Shown here: positions 49,601 through 57,368 of the stretch, in pieces
Layout: each line of letters opens with the position of its first letter
Position numbering within the stretch: the first letter of the stretch is position 1
NCBI GenBank assembly: GCA_019634675.1
Contig: JAHCAX010000002.1
Coordinates: 302,248-366,247, forward strand
Length of the DNA: 64,000 nt
From: Acherontichlamydia pituitae
Lineage (GTDB): Bacteria > Chlamydiota > Chlamydiia > Chlamydiales > Rhabdochlamydiaceae
Reading direction: 5' to 3'
Notes under the pieces: model-generated
The model's database searches: none
What the model saw: only the letters and a program-made list of their open reading frames with translations
Told to the model about the DNA's origin: nothing
Translations under genes and position numbers: made by a program

Positions 49601-51685
49601 TATCCGAGTAGATTGATCATCTGTGGTCTCTTTTTTTTCTTTAAGTCTTCCGAGGGTGTCGTAACTCAATGCCGTCGACAGCCTTTGGGAAAAGTTCTGT
49701 TCACTAACTTTTCGCCCTTTGGCGTCATAGGTGTAGTTAGCTTGTTGCCCGAGGCTATTGGTCTCGGAAAGCAGGTCGCCCCTTTCATTGTAGGTCTTGA
49801 ACAAGGTGTAGGCATGGTTGGACTGAGAATCGTAGATGATCTCTTCTGCAACATGGCCAAATGGATCGTAGATGAGCTGTGTCTTTTTAAGAAGCTTTTC
49901 AACGCCTGCTTCAGCATAAGTCTCGATGATCCACTCCGGCATGTGGAGGAAAGGGACTGAATTCCGTAAGATATAGGTCGTGATCCTCCTTTGGGTAACA
50001 TCAGAGAGGTCTTCCTGGTTTTCGCTGGATCCATCGTCGGATATTTTTTTGACGAGGTTATAGCAGTCGTCATAGAGATAAAATTCTCGTAAGAGGACCC
50101 TATCATGGCCTTTAGTCAGTTTCGATGCGATGAGATTAGTCGATGGAAGATAGGTAACGCTGATGGTTTTGCCATTTTGAGCCTCTTCGGTAAGAAGCAG
50201 GTTTCTACCGTCTTGTGAAAATGTCCTCTTGGTGATGTAGGTCTGGAATCCGCCGTCTCCTGTGATGTCTCCGCTAAACTGTTCTACGATGGGATTGCCG
50301 AATGGATCATATGCGTAGGATCTTTTGTAGAGAAGGTTGTGATCTGCATCCCTTTCTTCAATAGCCTCTAGCCATTGATTTTCATTCCAGAGGAAAAGTT
50401 TTTCTTTTTTCAGATTGCGATGTTGATCGTAGTTTTGGATGCACGTGATGAAAAGGTATTTAGAAAAATGGTAAACAATCGAGCTTCCATCGGTAAAGGT
50501 CACAGTTGTCGTTCCTTCTTTTCGTCCCGCAACAGGAGGAGAATAGTCGAATTGATAAGCTGGAACATAAGTGTCATTTTCACCGACTGGCAGGTTGAGC
50601 TGCTGGACGCGGAGGTGGCCATCCTCTCCAAATGGGGCGTAGGAAAGCTTAAATACGTGGTCTTTCGAGTTGTAACTCTCAAGGACGAACCTCGGAGAAA
50701 ACCCTGTGGTTTCATCGCAATAGTACGAGCTGTCCACTTTGCCCAGCAGAAAAGGACTCAAAACGCCGCGGTTCATCTTAACAGTGTTCTTCTTAGAAAC
50801 TTTTTGACGCAGACCGTAGAACTCTTTATTGACGCGATGATAATCGTAACGGGTTTTTTGGCCCGAGGAGGTGGAAAAGGTGTTGTAGGTTCCATCAAAG
50901 GCTTGATGGTAAAGGATCGAAGCATAGACGTGCCGCTCATCTGGGCTTAGGCTTTCAATGAGGATTTCTTGTTTCTCAGGTCGATATTGGTAGCGGATGA
51001 CCTTTCCATTAGGCAGGACCTCCTTTTCAATCACAAAGGGGGTAAAGTATTTTGCAGAGAGGCTCTTGCCTTGCTGCTTGTAGTGACGGACTGTTCCATC
51101 GGGGAAATACAGGTTAAAACGGGTTTCGTTATCAGCACAGGAAAACCGGATGTTGCGCAGATCGTACTGTCCGCTTGGCGTATGCCCGTTGGTGTTGGTA
51201 AAACCGTAAGGAAAAGAAGCAAGAGAGGATGAAAATGGAGCTTTGCGATCGACGATAAATTCTGTGATTACTCCATTTTTTTCCCGCAGCCTGACGATAT
51301 AGCTTGGGCCTTTCTTGACCTCAAGATGCAGATGAGAAAGATAGACCCATCCTCGATAGTTCTTATTGACAGAGCTGAATAGTAGGATTTCCTCCCACTT
51401 TTCGAAAGGTGTGCAATTTTGCGGGACAGGGTATCTTCCTAAGACATAAGGAGCGATGTAGGTACGCTGTAAAGAGAGAGGCGCTGCGCCTGCTGCCACC
51501 AAGTCTACGTGAGTTAAGCAGACTTGTCCGCTTAAAGGACTGATCAAGTTTGCAATGAGATAGGGTGTTTCTTGGGTCAGCGCTGCAATCTGTTCGGCGC
51601 TCGATAGAGGAGCTCCTTCCTCTTCCGGTTCTTCAGAAAATAGGAATGACCATGCAAGAACAAACAGAGATAACAAGATACGCAT
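46652..51685 (-). CDS. Rhs-family polymorphic toxin with Sec signal peptide
   Basis: A 1677-residue Rhs/YD-repeat protein. Residues 1-17 form a clear Sec signal (MRILLSLFVLAWSFLFS), unusual for type VI-linked Rhs. Then an N-terminal region, many YD repeats (GRL.....YDA.GNI style, about 450-1450), and the Rhs core signature YFGKRYYDPSLGRWTSPDP and NLYQYVLNNPFSYTDPDGQ near 1540. After a hydrophobic linker (IPLLALTWKVIAAAAVAAFV) the last 88 residues are a variable toxin tip with GKGKPGSRHGSWFNSDTGES, then HPDLDHPPPKKPHWDY. The tip resembles the type 37 polymorphic toxins as I remember them (predicted RNase). The immunity gene overlaps its stop. Confidence 0.9.
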   Translation of the reverse strand: MRILLSLFVLAWSFLFSEEPEEEGAPLSSAEQIAALTQETPYLIANLISPLSGQVCLTHVDLVAAGAAPLSLQRTYIAPYVLGRYPVPQNCTPFEKWEEILLFSSVNKNYRGWVYLSHLHLEVKKGPSYIVRLREKNGVITEFIVDRKAPFSSSLASFPYGFTNTNGHTPSGQYDLRNIRFSCADNETRFNLYFPDGTVRHYKQQGKSLSAKYFTPFVIEKEVLPNGKVIRYQYRPEKQEILIESLSPDERHVYASILYHQAFDGTYNTFSTSSGQKTRYDYHRVNKEFYGLRQKVSKKNTVKMNRGVLSPFLLGKVDSSYYCDETTGFSPRFVLESYNSKDHVFKLSYAPFGEDGHLRVQQLNLPVGENDTYVPAYQFDYSPPVAGRKEGTTTVTFTDGSSIVYHFSKYLFITCIQNYDQHRNLKKEKLFLWNENQWLEAIEERDADHNLLYKRSYAYDPFGNPIVEQFSGDITGDGGFQTYITKRTFSQDGRNLLLTEEAQNGKTISVTYLPSTNLIASKLTKGHDRVLLREFYLYDDCYNLVKKISDDGSSENQEDLSDVTQRRITTYILRNSVPFLHMPEWIIETYAEAGVEKLLKKTQLIYDPFGHVAEEIIYDSQSNHAYTLFKTYNERGDLLSETNSLGQQANYTYDAKGRKVSEQNFSQRLSTALSYDTLGRLKEKKETTDDQSTRIMRSEYDSQNRLIQTTDRFGNSTLYNYDHLNPFPSKTIFPPIVSDRGEPVSVVTYTAHDPLGRELSKTDANGNTTSYRYNAYGSPIEVLHPDGAKETFRYALDGTLDRYTDPDGLTINYKHDVLGRVLSKTYLMDDAEPLAQETYTYNGFNLVAFTDKEGNLTQYFYDGAGRKIGEEFCGRKVEYTYDSLGRFQTTIRHNQENTLAIHYQRDLLGRILEETKSDSEGNLLYQISYSYDADGNIAAITRPVNGQNAVETISYDPFGREVFRIDPLGHQTTTQYDEHQTNAIGQRTLQVLKIDPLNRADIQTYDALARPVSHCVIDSNGRTLALQEKSYDPHGNLIFIHDHVYQQAEHLEKQSTHYAYNSRNQLDTLMRAYSTPEVRKTGYTYYPSGKTCTKILPNGTTLTYAYDLFGHLSALRSSDAAIDHAFEYDRLGRLLTASDQVNNLCIQRTVDPFGNTIEERFPSGFQICKTYDDFNRCRFLKTPFAEIVYRYDPLHMRSVEKKDPHGNILYIHAYTAYDLSNHLLREELIGDLGEVMHTSNLLGQTLSLTSPYYVEECAYDAVGNTIARCVNGKESIYAYDGLDQLISENSDRYTYDSLYNRREAQGRLFSYNLLNELLGPFRYDLNGNLQHKEQFNCTYDPLNRLIEAATSTVKVNFLYDPLGRRLSKTVLEPTPLGWKEVFHENYLYDSSQEIGSISADGTLKNFRILGLTASTVCIELEGKPYAPIVDVQGNICSLIDPAVRVMTSSYAFTAFGETLKATQDQNPWRFASKRLDPELNLVYFGKRYYDPSLGRWTSPDPMGFADSMNLYQYVLNNPFSYTDPDGQFIIAIPLLALTWKVIAAAAVAAFVGYELEHQFGHSHSDLGKAFSAAVGQMAKGSLGLALNQAVETEKKKKPPYKGDELGDDPTKCPGEGFEWRGKGKPGSRHGSWFNSDTGESLHPDLDHPPPKKPHWDYESTDGEKARLNIDGTWEWKQ

Positions 51686-51849
51686 GGAGTTTTCTCCGAA
51701 TTGAAAAAACGCGGGAAGACAATGTTAGTGGAAAAAAATTGATTATAGCAATAGGAATTGCTGACAACTTTCTTTAGCCCTTGCGTTAAATCATATTTTT
51801 CTGAAAAAATTTTACTCTTACTTTATGCTAAAGTATGAGGACAACGCCA

Positions 51850-53019
51850 ATGAAATTCGCATTTTTGGAACAGCTCCCCCAATCTCCAGCAACTGCGCAT
51901 GAACCGATCGTCCCTATCGATGGAACCCACTTGCTGTGGAAAGAGAAGAAAATGCTCCACTTCTGCGGACAGGACACGCTTGGGCTTTCCCAGCAAAACG
52001 ATCTGAAAAAAAATGCGATGAAGTACCTGCTCCAATTCGGCATTGGGACAACGATCTTCAACCATCCCAGAGAATGCCTACCTTGCCAACAGCAGCTACA
52101 GGACAGGCTTGCAGGAATGCTCGGAATGACGCAAACCTTTTTCCTACCCAGCCGATTTACTGGGCTTTCAATCCTTATTTCTCGACTGACACAGCCAAAC
52201 TCCCTTGTATTTGTCGATGAAGGATGCCATCCTCTCCTTTTAGAGATCATCGACTCTAAAAAAACACAAGTGGTCCGATTCAACCACAATGATCCCGTCC
52301 ACTTGGAAGAATTGCTGAAGACAACCGCGCACCTGGATCCGTTTTCTAAAGTGATCTTCACCGAGTCGCTGTTCGCTTCAAGCGGAGATATTGCTGCATT
52401 GGAGGAGATCATCCTCATTGCGCAAAATAGCCAGTCTATTCTCATTGTAGATGATTCATTGGGCTTTGGAATGAAAGGCGACGACGGCCTTGGACTTGCT
52501 GCCCAGCGCGGCGGGATCGATTGCATCATCGCTAGCTTTGCCCAGTCTTGCGGCATCCCGGCAGCATTCATTGCCTGCAACAAAGAATTGAGCGATTACC
52601 TGATGGGCGCTTATCCTTATTGGCAGGAACATCCTGTTTCGATCCCGACGCTCGGAACAATCGACGCGGCCCTTGAATGGATCCCGCAGATGGAAGGAGA
52701 ACGTCGGCAATTGGAACACCGCTGCCATTGGCTGCTGCTGCAGTTGAACAAGCTCGGCTTTCCTGTCCATCGCTCTCACGGACACGTGATCACCTTAAGC
52801 TATCAAGAAGAAGAGGAAGCTGCTTCGATTTGGCAAAGCCTAATAGAACGGGAGATCCTTTGCGAAATGATTTCAGAGCCTTCTTCCGGCGCAGTCCGCT
52901 GCAAGCTGCGCTTTACGGTCAACGTCCTGCATACGCCCGAAGATTTGAACCGCCTTTACCAAGCGCTGCAGATCTGCGTTAAAGATGCTGCGCAGACCAT
53001 TGCTGTGCAACATCCTTAG
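51850..53019 (+). CDS. Alpha-oxoamine-synthase-like protein lacking the PLP lysine (BioF/KBL relative)
   Basis: A 389-residue fold-type I PLP-enzyme relative of 8-amino-7-oxononanoate synthase and 2-amino-3-ketobutyrate ligase. Recognisable: FCGQDTLGLSQ (N..NYLGL region), FLPSRFTGLSILIS, VDEGCHPLL, FTESLFASSGDIAALEEI, and VDDSLGFGMKGDDGLG. The catalytic lysine segment (usually TLGKA.GG.GG) reads SFAQSCGIPAAFI, with Gln for Lys, and the DDSH histidine is Leu. So it cannot form the internal aldimine in the usual way. AGGA lies eight bases before the ATG at 51850; an ATG at 51835 lacks a site. It overlaps the 3' end of hemG by 41 bases. Confidence 0.82.
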   Translation: MKFAFLEQLPQSPATAHEPIVPIDGTHLLWKEKKMLHFCGQDTLGLSQQNDLKKNAMKYLLQFGIGTTIFNHPRECLPCQQQLQDRLAGMLGMTQTFFLPSRFTGLSILISRLTQPNSLVFVDEGCHPLLLEIIDSKKTQVVRFNHNDPVHLEELLKTTAHLDPFSKVIFTESLFASSGDIAALEEIILIAQNSQSILIVDDSLGFGMKGDDGLGLAAQRGGIDCIIASFAQSCGIPAAFIACNKELSDYLMGAYPYWQEHPVSIPTLGTIDAALEWIPQMEGERRQLEHRCHWLLLQLNKLGFPVHRSHGHVITLSYQEEEEAASIWQSLIEREILCEMISEPSSGAVRCKLRFTVNVLHTPEDLNRLYQALQICVKDAAQTIAVQHP

Positions 53020-54340
53020 ATCGGGCAATGCACTGGTCGACAGAAACTCCGCTTAAGTAATTGCCCACAAATCGGAACCGGGGCAGCTTTTCTGTAAGAT
53101 CTTTTTCTAGTTTGGCCATCATATCCAAATGGCCCACTCCATATTGCGGAATAGCATTGATCGCCAGCTTGTAGGAAATAGCGTCTGGCAATTTCGTGAT
53201 CCCCAAATGCCGCTTTATCCCTTGAAGGGCGCCTCGATCATCGAATCCCGAGAAAGCCCACGATCTTCAAGTTTAATCGTCAGCCGCGTTTTCAAAAGGG
53301 CGTTCGTTATGCTGCGGAAACACGGACGAATCGAAGACGACTCCCAGGATGTCCTCTTTGGAATAGGTCGAAGTGAGATAACCAAAGCCTTCAACAGGAA
53401 GGACATTCTGCGTGTAGCCCACATTGATAACGGTCACGCTGCACGATTTCACCTTGGACAATTTCTCAGAGTGCTCTGGTGATAGGGATCTTAAAAGATA
53501 GCCCGTTTGAGCAACGGGAAGAGCGCAAAAAAGGACATCGGCTTTGTACACTTGGTCGCTTGCGACCACTTCCACTTCAGAGCCCAGGTCTTTGATCGCG
53601 GTCACTTCAGAACGATACCGCACGTCTGCCGGCGCCTTGCGGACAAGAGTCTTGATGATCTGCTCGATCCCGCCATTTAGCGAATACATCGCTGAAAGGG
53701 GAAGTTCAGGAATCGTGGGGGAGAACTTCGATTGTTTCCGCTTTTCCTTAAGTGCGATCCAAAATCCTTTAGTAACTGATCCATGCTCTTCCTCCCAGCG
53801 TTTAAGGGTAGGAAAACAGGAACGCACGGAAATATAGCGGCAGTCCCCTCCGAAAATTCCTACGACCATCGGATCGAAAAAAAGACGCGCGACATCTTCA
53901 TTGAACCGCCGCGCTACAAAATTCCATACGGTCTCATCGCCATACTGAACCGCTTTTTTCCACTCGGTGAAAAGCGCTGGCAAGAATCCTTTTGTCAAAG
54001 GAGAAAGCAAAAAAGAAACAGGATTTCTTGGAAACCTCAAAAGCCGGTCCTTTACCCAAAGGTACCGATGGTGGGGTCTTTCTTCCGACCAAACGATCTC
54101 TTCGTCTAAGCCTAGCTCATGCAACAGACTAACGATCGAAGGAGATTTATCGACTTTAAAAGTACGCGGTCCTTTTTCAAAAAGAAATCCGGTGCTAAGA
54201 TCGGTATGCAGCCAACCGCCTGGCCGCTCTGATTTCTCTAATATCGTGATGTCAAGTGGAACAGAAGATTTGCTCAAGTACCAAGCGAGCGAAAGACCTG
54301 ATATGCCCGCTCCCAAAATTAATACGCGTTGTTTTTGCAT
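52979..54340 (-). pseudogene. hemG: Protoporphyrinogen oxidase HemG/HemY, disrupted by two compensating frameshifts
   Basis: FAD-dependent oxygen-type protoporphyrinogen oxidase (HemY-like; called hemG in Chlamydia). The first 355 codons read well: LGAGISGLSLAWYL dinucleotide fold near 8-21, EKSERPGGWLHTD, FEKGPRTFKVDK, FFDPMVVGIFGGDCRYISVRSCFP, VVFDSSVFPQHNE. At about 53286 a one-base gain shifts the frame and makes stops (ADD-stop); the +1 frame carries the expected TRLTIKLEDRGLS; at about 53238 a second shift restores the first frame, which continues GIKRHLGITKLPDAISYKLAINA..., YGVGHLDM and GNYLSGVSVDQCI to the stop. Either a pseudogene or sequence errors. Divergent from hemF. Confidence 0.85.
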
Positions 54341-54396
54341 GCTATCGTTTGGTGCAAGTTTGTTGGGTATGAATTTTAAGCTACGGAGCCTTTTAA

Positions 54397-55182
54397 ATGA
54401 AAGAAGAGATCGTCAGCTACTTAAAATCATTGCGCGATGCGATCATCGCTGAATTTGAGTCCCTTGAGCCTGCCGCCCGCTTTGAAAGGACCTGCTGGAA
54501 CTATCATAACGGATCCGGCGGCGGAGAGATGTCGGTTATCCGAGGCGATGTTTTTGAGAAGGCCGCCGTCAATTGGTCTGGCGTCTCGGGAGACCGTTTT
54601 CCAATGGCAGATGGCGAAGGATCATTTTTTGCCACAGGAGTCAGTCTAATCACCCACATGCGCAATCCCCACGCTCCCACTGTCCATTTTAATATCCGCT
54701 ACATCGAAACAGAAAAGAGAAGTTGGTTTGCAGGAGGATATGATCTGACGCCGATGGGATTTCCCTATGAAGAAGACACCCTCCACTTCCACCAAGTCGC
54801 TCAAAGCGCATTGGATCCCTTTGGTAAAGAGATCTACCCTGCTTTTGCACAAAGCGCGAAGGAATATTTTTTTATTCCCCACCGAAAAAAAGAGCGGGGA
54901 GTCGGCGGGATCTTTTTCGACCACTACAACACCGGCGATGTCGAAAAAGACATGCAGCTATGGAAATCGGTCGGGAACACCTTTGCGGAGACGATCATGC
55001 CGATCTACCGCAAGCGGATTTCCACCCCCTATACCGAAGAGGAAAAAGAGGTCCAGCAGCAGCTAAGGGCCCACTACGTCGAGTTCAACCTCCTCTATGA
55101 CCGGGGAACAAAGTTCGGATTTCTATCAGGAGGCAATCCTGAGGCGATCCTTTGCTCAATGCCCCCACTTGCGAAGTGGTAG
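54397..55182 (+). CDS. hemF: Oxygen-dependent coproporphyrinogen III oxidase, C-terminally short
   Basis: A 261-residue HemF that decarboxylates coproporphyrinogen III to protoporphyrinogen IX using O2. Motifs: WNYHNGSGGGEMSVIRGDVFEKAAVN, GVSLITHMRNPHAPTVHFNIRY, WFAGGYDLTPMGFPYEEDTLHFH, GVGGIFFDHYNT and EFNLLYDRGTKFGF. The end is unusual: GGNPEAILCSMPPLAKW-stop, where the family normally continues about 25-35 residues after PP...W. GGAG precedes the ATG. It is transcribed away from hemG (56-base gap) and meets rocD tail to tail (5-base gap). Confidence 0.9.
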   Translation: MKEEIVSYLKSLRDAIIAEFESLEPAARFERTCWNYHNGSGGGEMSVIRGDVFEKAAVNWSGVSGDRFPMADGEGSFFATGVSLITHMRNPHAPTVHFNIRYIETEKRSWFAGGYDLTPMGFPYEEDTLHFHQVAQSALDPFGKEIYPAFAQSAKEYFFIPHRKKERGVGGIFFDHYNTGDVEKDMQLWKSVGNTFAETIMPIYRKRISTPYTEEEKEVQQQLRAHYVEFNLLYDRGTKFGFLSGGNPEAILCSMPPLAKW

Positions 55183-55187
55183 CTGGG

Positions 55188-56387
55188 TTAACTGAGTTCT
55201 TTCAGGGCTTCAGCTAGCTGACCAACCGCCCAATCGATCTCCTCTTGCGTGATGACAAGCGGAGGAGCCAGCCGGACGACGACTTCGTGGGTCTCCTTGG
55301 CAAGGATTCCTCTTGTCATCAGTTTTTCACAGACGCTGCGCGCCGATGCTTTTTTCGGATCGATCACAACACCGACCCATAGTCCTTTTCCTCTTACCTC
55401 TGAGACCAAGAGGCTTTTCAAGTTTTTGAGCTTCTGCATCAAATAGACGCCCAGATCACGGCTCTTCTCCACTAAATTTTCTTCGAGGAGTACCTTGATC
55501 GCTTCAAGGCCGACTGCTGCTGCCAGAGGGTTGCCGCCGAACGTCGATCCATGGCTTCCCGGATTGAAAACTTCCATCACTTCCCGTTTGGACAAAAACG
55601 CAGACACTGGCAGCAGCCCCCCTCCGAGCGCCTTTCCCAGGACCAATCCATCAGGCTGGACCCCCTCATGCTGAAAAGCGAACATTTTTCCTGTGCGCCC
55701 AAGACCAGATTGCACTTCGTCTAAGATCAGCAGAACATTGTGGCGTTTGCAAACTTCAGAAACTTCTTTCAGCCATCCGGCTGGCGGCAATACGATTCCA
55801 GCCTCGCCTTGGATCGGCTCGACAAGGAAAGCGCAGGTGTTCGGAGTAATCGCCTTTTCAAGGGCGGACGCTGACCCGAACGGGATCATCTTAAAACCGG
55901 GAGTGAAGGGGCCAAACCCCTCCTGATAGGCAGATTCTGATGAAAATCCCACAATCGTCGTTGTGCGGCCATGAAAGTTGCCTTCCGCAACGATGATCTC
56001 CGCCTTGTCTTTTGGAATTTTTTTCGTCCTGTATCCCCAACGGCGCGCCGCTTTGATCGCAGTTTCGACAGCTTCAGCCCCGGTGTTCATCGGCAAGCCC
56101 ATCTCCATTTCGGCAAGCTCGCACAACCTCTTCAGGAATATTCCCAGCTTATCCGTGTAAAAGGCCCTTGAAGCAACAGCAATCTTCTCCGCTTGCTCCT
56201 TGAGGACTTTGATCAGCCGCGGATGGGCATGGCCATGGCTCACTGCTGAATAGGCGCTGAGCATATCGAGGTATTTCTTGCCCTGGTCATCCCAGACCCA
56301 AGCTCCATTGCCGCGCGTCAATACGACGGGCAAAGGATGGTAATTGTGGGCTCCATACTGCTCTTCAAGCGAGATCCATTCATCCAT
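55188..56387 (-). CDS. rocD: Ornithine aminotransferase
   Basis: A 399-residue class III PLP aminotransferase converting ornithine and 2-oxoglutarate to glutamate-5-semialdehyde and glutamate. Diagnostic start EQYGAHNYHPLPVVLTRG and DMLSAYSAVSHGH match ornithine aminotransferase closely; NTGAEAVETAIKAAR, FHGRTT, LILDEVQSGLGRTGK and the PLP lysine in LVLGKALGGGLLPVSAF are intact. It overlaps the arginase gene by eight bases, so the two form an arginine-to-glutamate module. Confidence 0.95.
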   Translation of the reverse strand: MDEWISLEEQYGAHNYHPLPVVLTRGNGAWVWDDQGKKYLDMLSAYSAVSHGHAHPRLIKVLKEQAEKIAVASRAFYTDKLGIFLKRLCELAEMEMGLPMNTGAEAVETAIKAARRWGYRTKKIPKDKAEIIVAEGNFHGRTTTIVGFSSESAYQEGFGPFTPGFKMIPFGSASALEKAITPNTCAFLVEPIQGEAGIVLPPAGWLKEVSEVCKRHNVLLILDEVQSGLGRTGKMFAFQHEGVQPDGLVLGKALGGGLLPVSAFLSKREVMEVFNPGSHGSTFGGNPLAAAVGLEAIKVLLEENLVEKSRDLGVYLMQKLKNLKSLLVSEVRGKGLWVGVVIDPKKASARSVCEKLMTRGILAKETHEVVVRLAPPLVITQEEIDWAVGQLAEALKELS

Positions 56388-57303
56388 TGCTTTTTCCTCC
56401 CGATAAGACGGCGCTTAAGATCCGATAGCAAAGAGAAAACGTTTTTTTCTCTTGGTCTCTTGCTGGATTGAACTCGACAAGCTCAAATCCTGTCAACCGT
56501 TCGTCTTTTCCAATAAACGCAAGCGCTTTGATCAGCTCATCCGCAGAAAGCCCCCCAGGCTCCGGACTTCCCACACCGGGCGCTTCCAATGGATCAATGA
56601 CATCCAAGTCGAGGCTCACGCAGAATTTCTTCGTCTGCTTCGTCACATGGGCAACAGCCTCTTTTAGAACAGTTTGGACTCCTCTTTGATTCACTTCATC
56701 GGCCATGTAGATTTTGACATTGAGCCGCTTGAGCAGTTCAACCTCTCCTTCTTCAAATGAGCGCACTCCCACCAAACATAGGTTTTGCGGCAATAGGACA
56801 GGTTTCTTCTGTTGAAGCATCGAAAAGCTCTGTTCTCCATGCCCCATCAATGCAGCAAGCGGCATCCCATGCCAAGCGCCCGAAGGCGTCGTTTCCGTCG
56901 TATGGGAATCCATATGCGCATCGATCCAGATCATCCCAAACGGCTCTTCTCCAAGATAGTTCCCCATCCCATTCCAGGTCCCAACCGCAATGCTGTGATC
57001 GCCTCCGATCACAACAGGAAAAAATCCCCGTTTCAAGACATCCAAGACTTTGTCTGCAAGCTTTTGGTTGAAATCGACAATCAAAGGCAGCGCATCAGAT
57101 AGCGCTACATCTCGATCGCTATGGCGGATCAAGGGATAAAGGGTATCCCATTCGACAACAGGGACTTGGTGTATGCGCAGCTTTTCCAAGCAGCCTCCGT
57201 TCCGCAAGGCATCGGGCCCTGTTTCACACTCTCGGATCTGCGCTCCCCATCCAGAACATGCAGAAATCAAAAAGCAATTGCGTGATGTATCCATATCCCC
57301 CAT
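56380..57303 (-). CDS. rocF: Arginase
   Basis: A 307-residue ureohydrolase splitting arginine into ornithine and urea. Manganese-binding motifs are complete: GGDHSIAVGTWNGM, WIDAHMDSHT, and SLDLDVIDPLEAPGVGSPEPGG, with GFELVEFNPARDQ near the end. The N-terminus has two possible ATGs (57303 and 57294), neither with a good ribosome-binding site. No urease was seen in the window. With rocD it would feed host arginine into glutamate, or deplete host arginine. Confidence 0.94.
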   Translation of the reverse strand: MGDMDTSRNCFLISACSGWGAQIRECETGPDALRNGGCLEKLRIHQVPVVEWDTLYPLIRHSDRDVALSDALPLIVDFNQKLADKVLDVLKRGFFPVVIGGDHSIAVGTWNGMGNYLGEEPFGMIWIDAHMDSHTTETTPSGAWHGMPLAALMGHGEQSFSMLQQKKPVLLPQNLCLVGVRSFEEGEVELLKRLNVKIYMADEVNQRGVQTVLKEAVAHVTKQTKKFCVSLDLDVIDPLEAPGVGSPEPGGLSADELIKALAFIGKDERLTGFELVEFNPARDQEKKTFSLCYRILSAVLSGGKSNG

Positions 57304-57368
57304 TTAGGCATTTAATAAAAAACCACCCCAAGCAAATATTAGGTAACAACAGAAAAAAAAAGAAAGCG

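Noticed and set aside
53215..53290. Programmed frameshifting in hemG
   Set aside because: No slippery heptamer or downstream pseudoknot is evident, and two opposite shifts would be needed; decay or sequence error is simpler.
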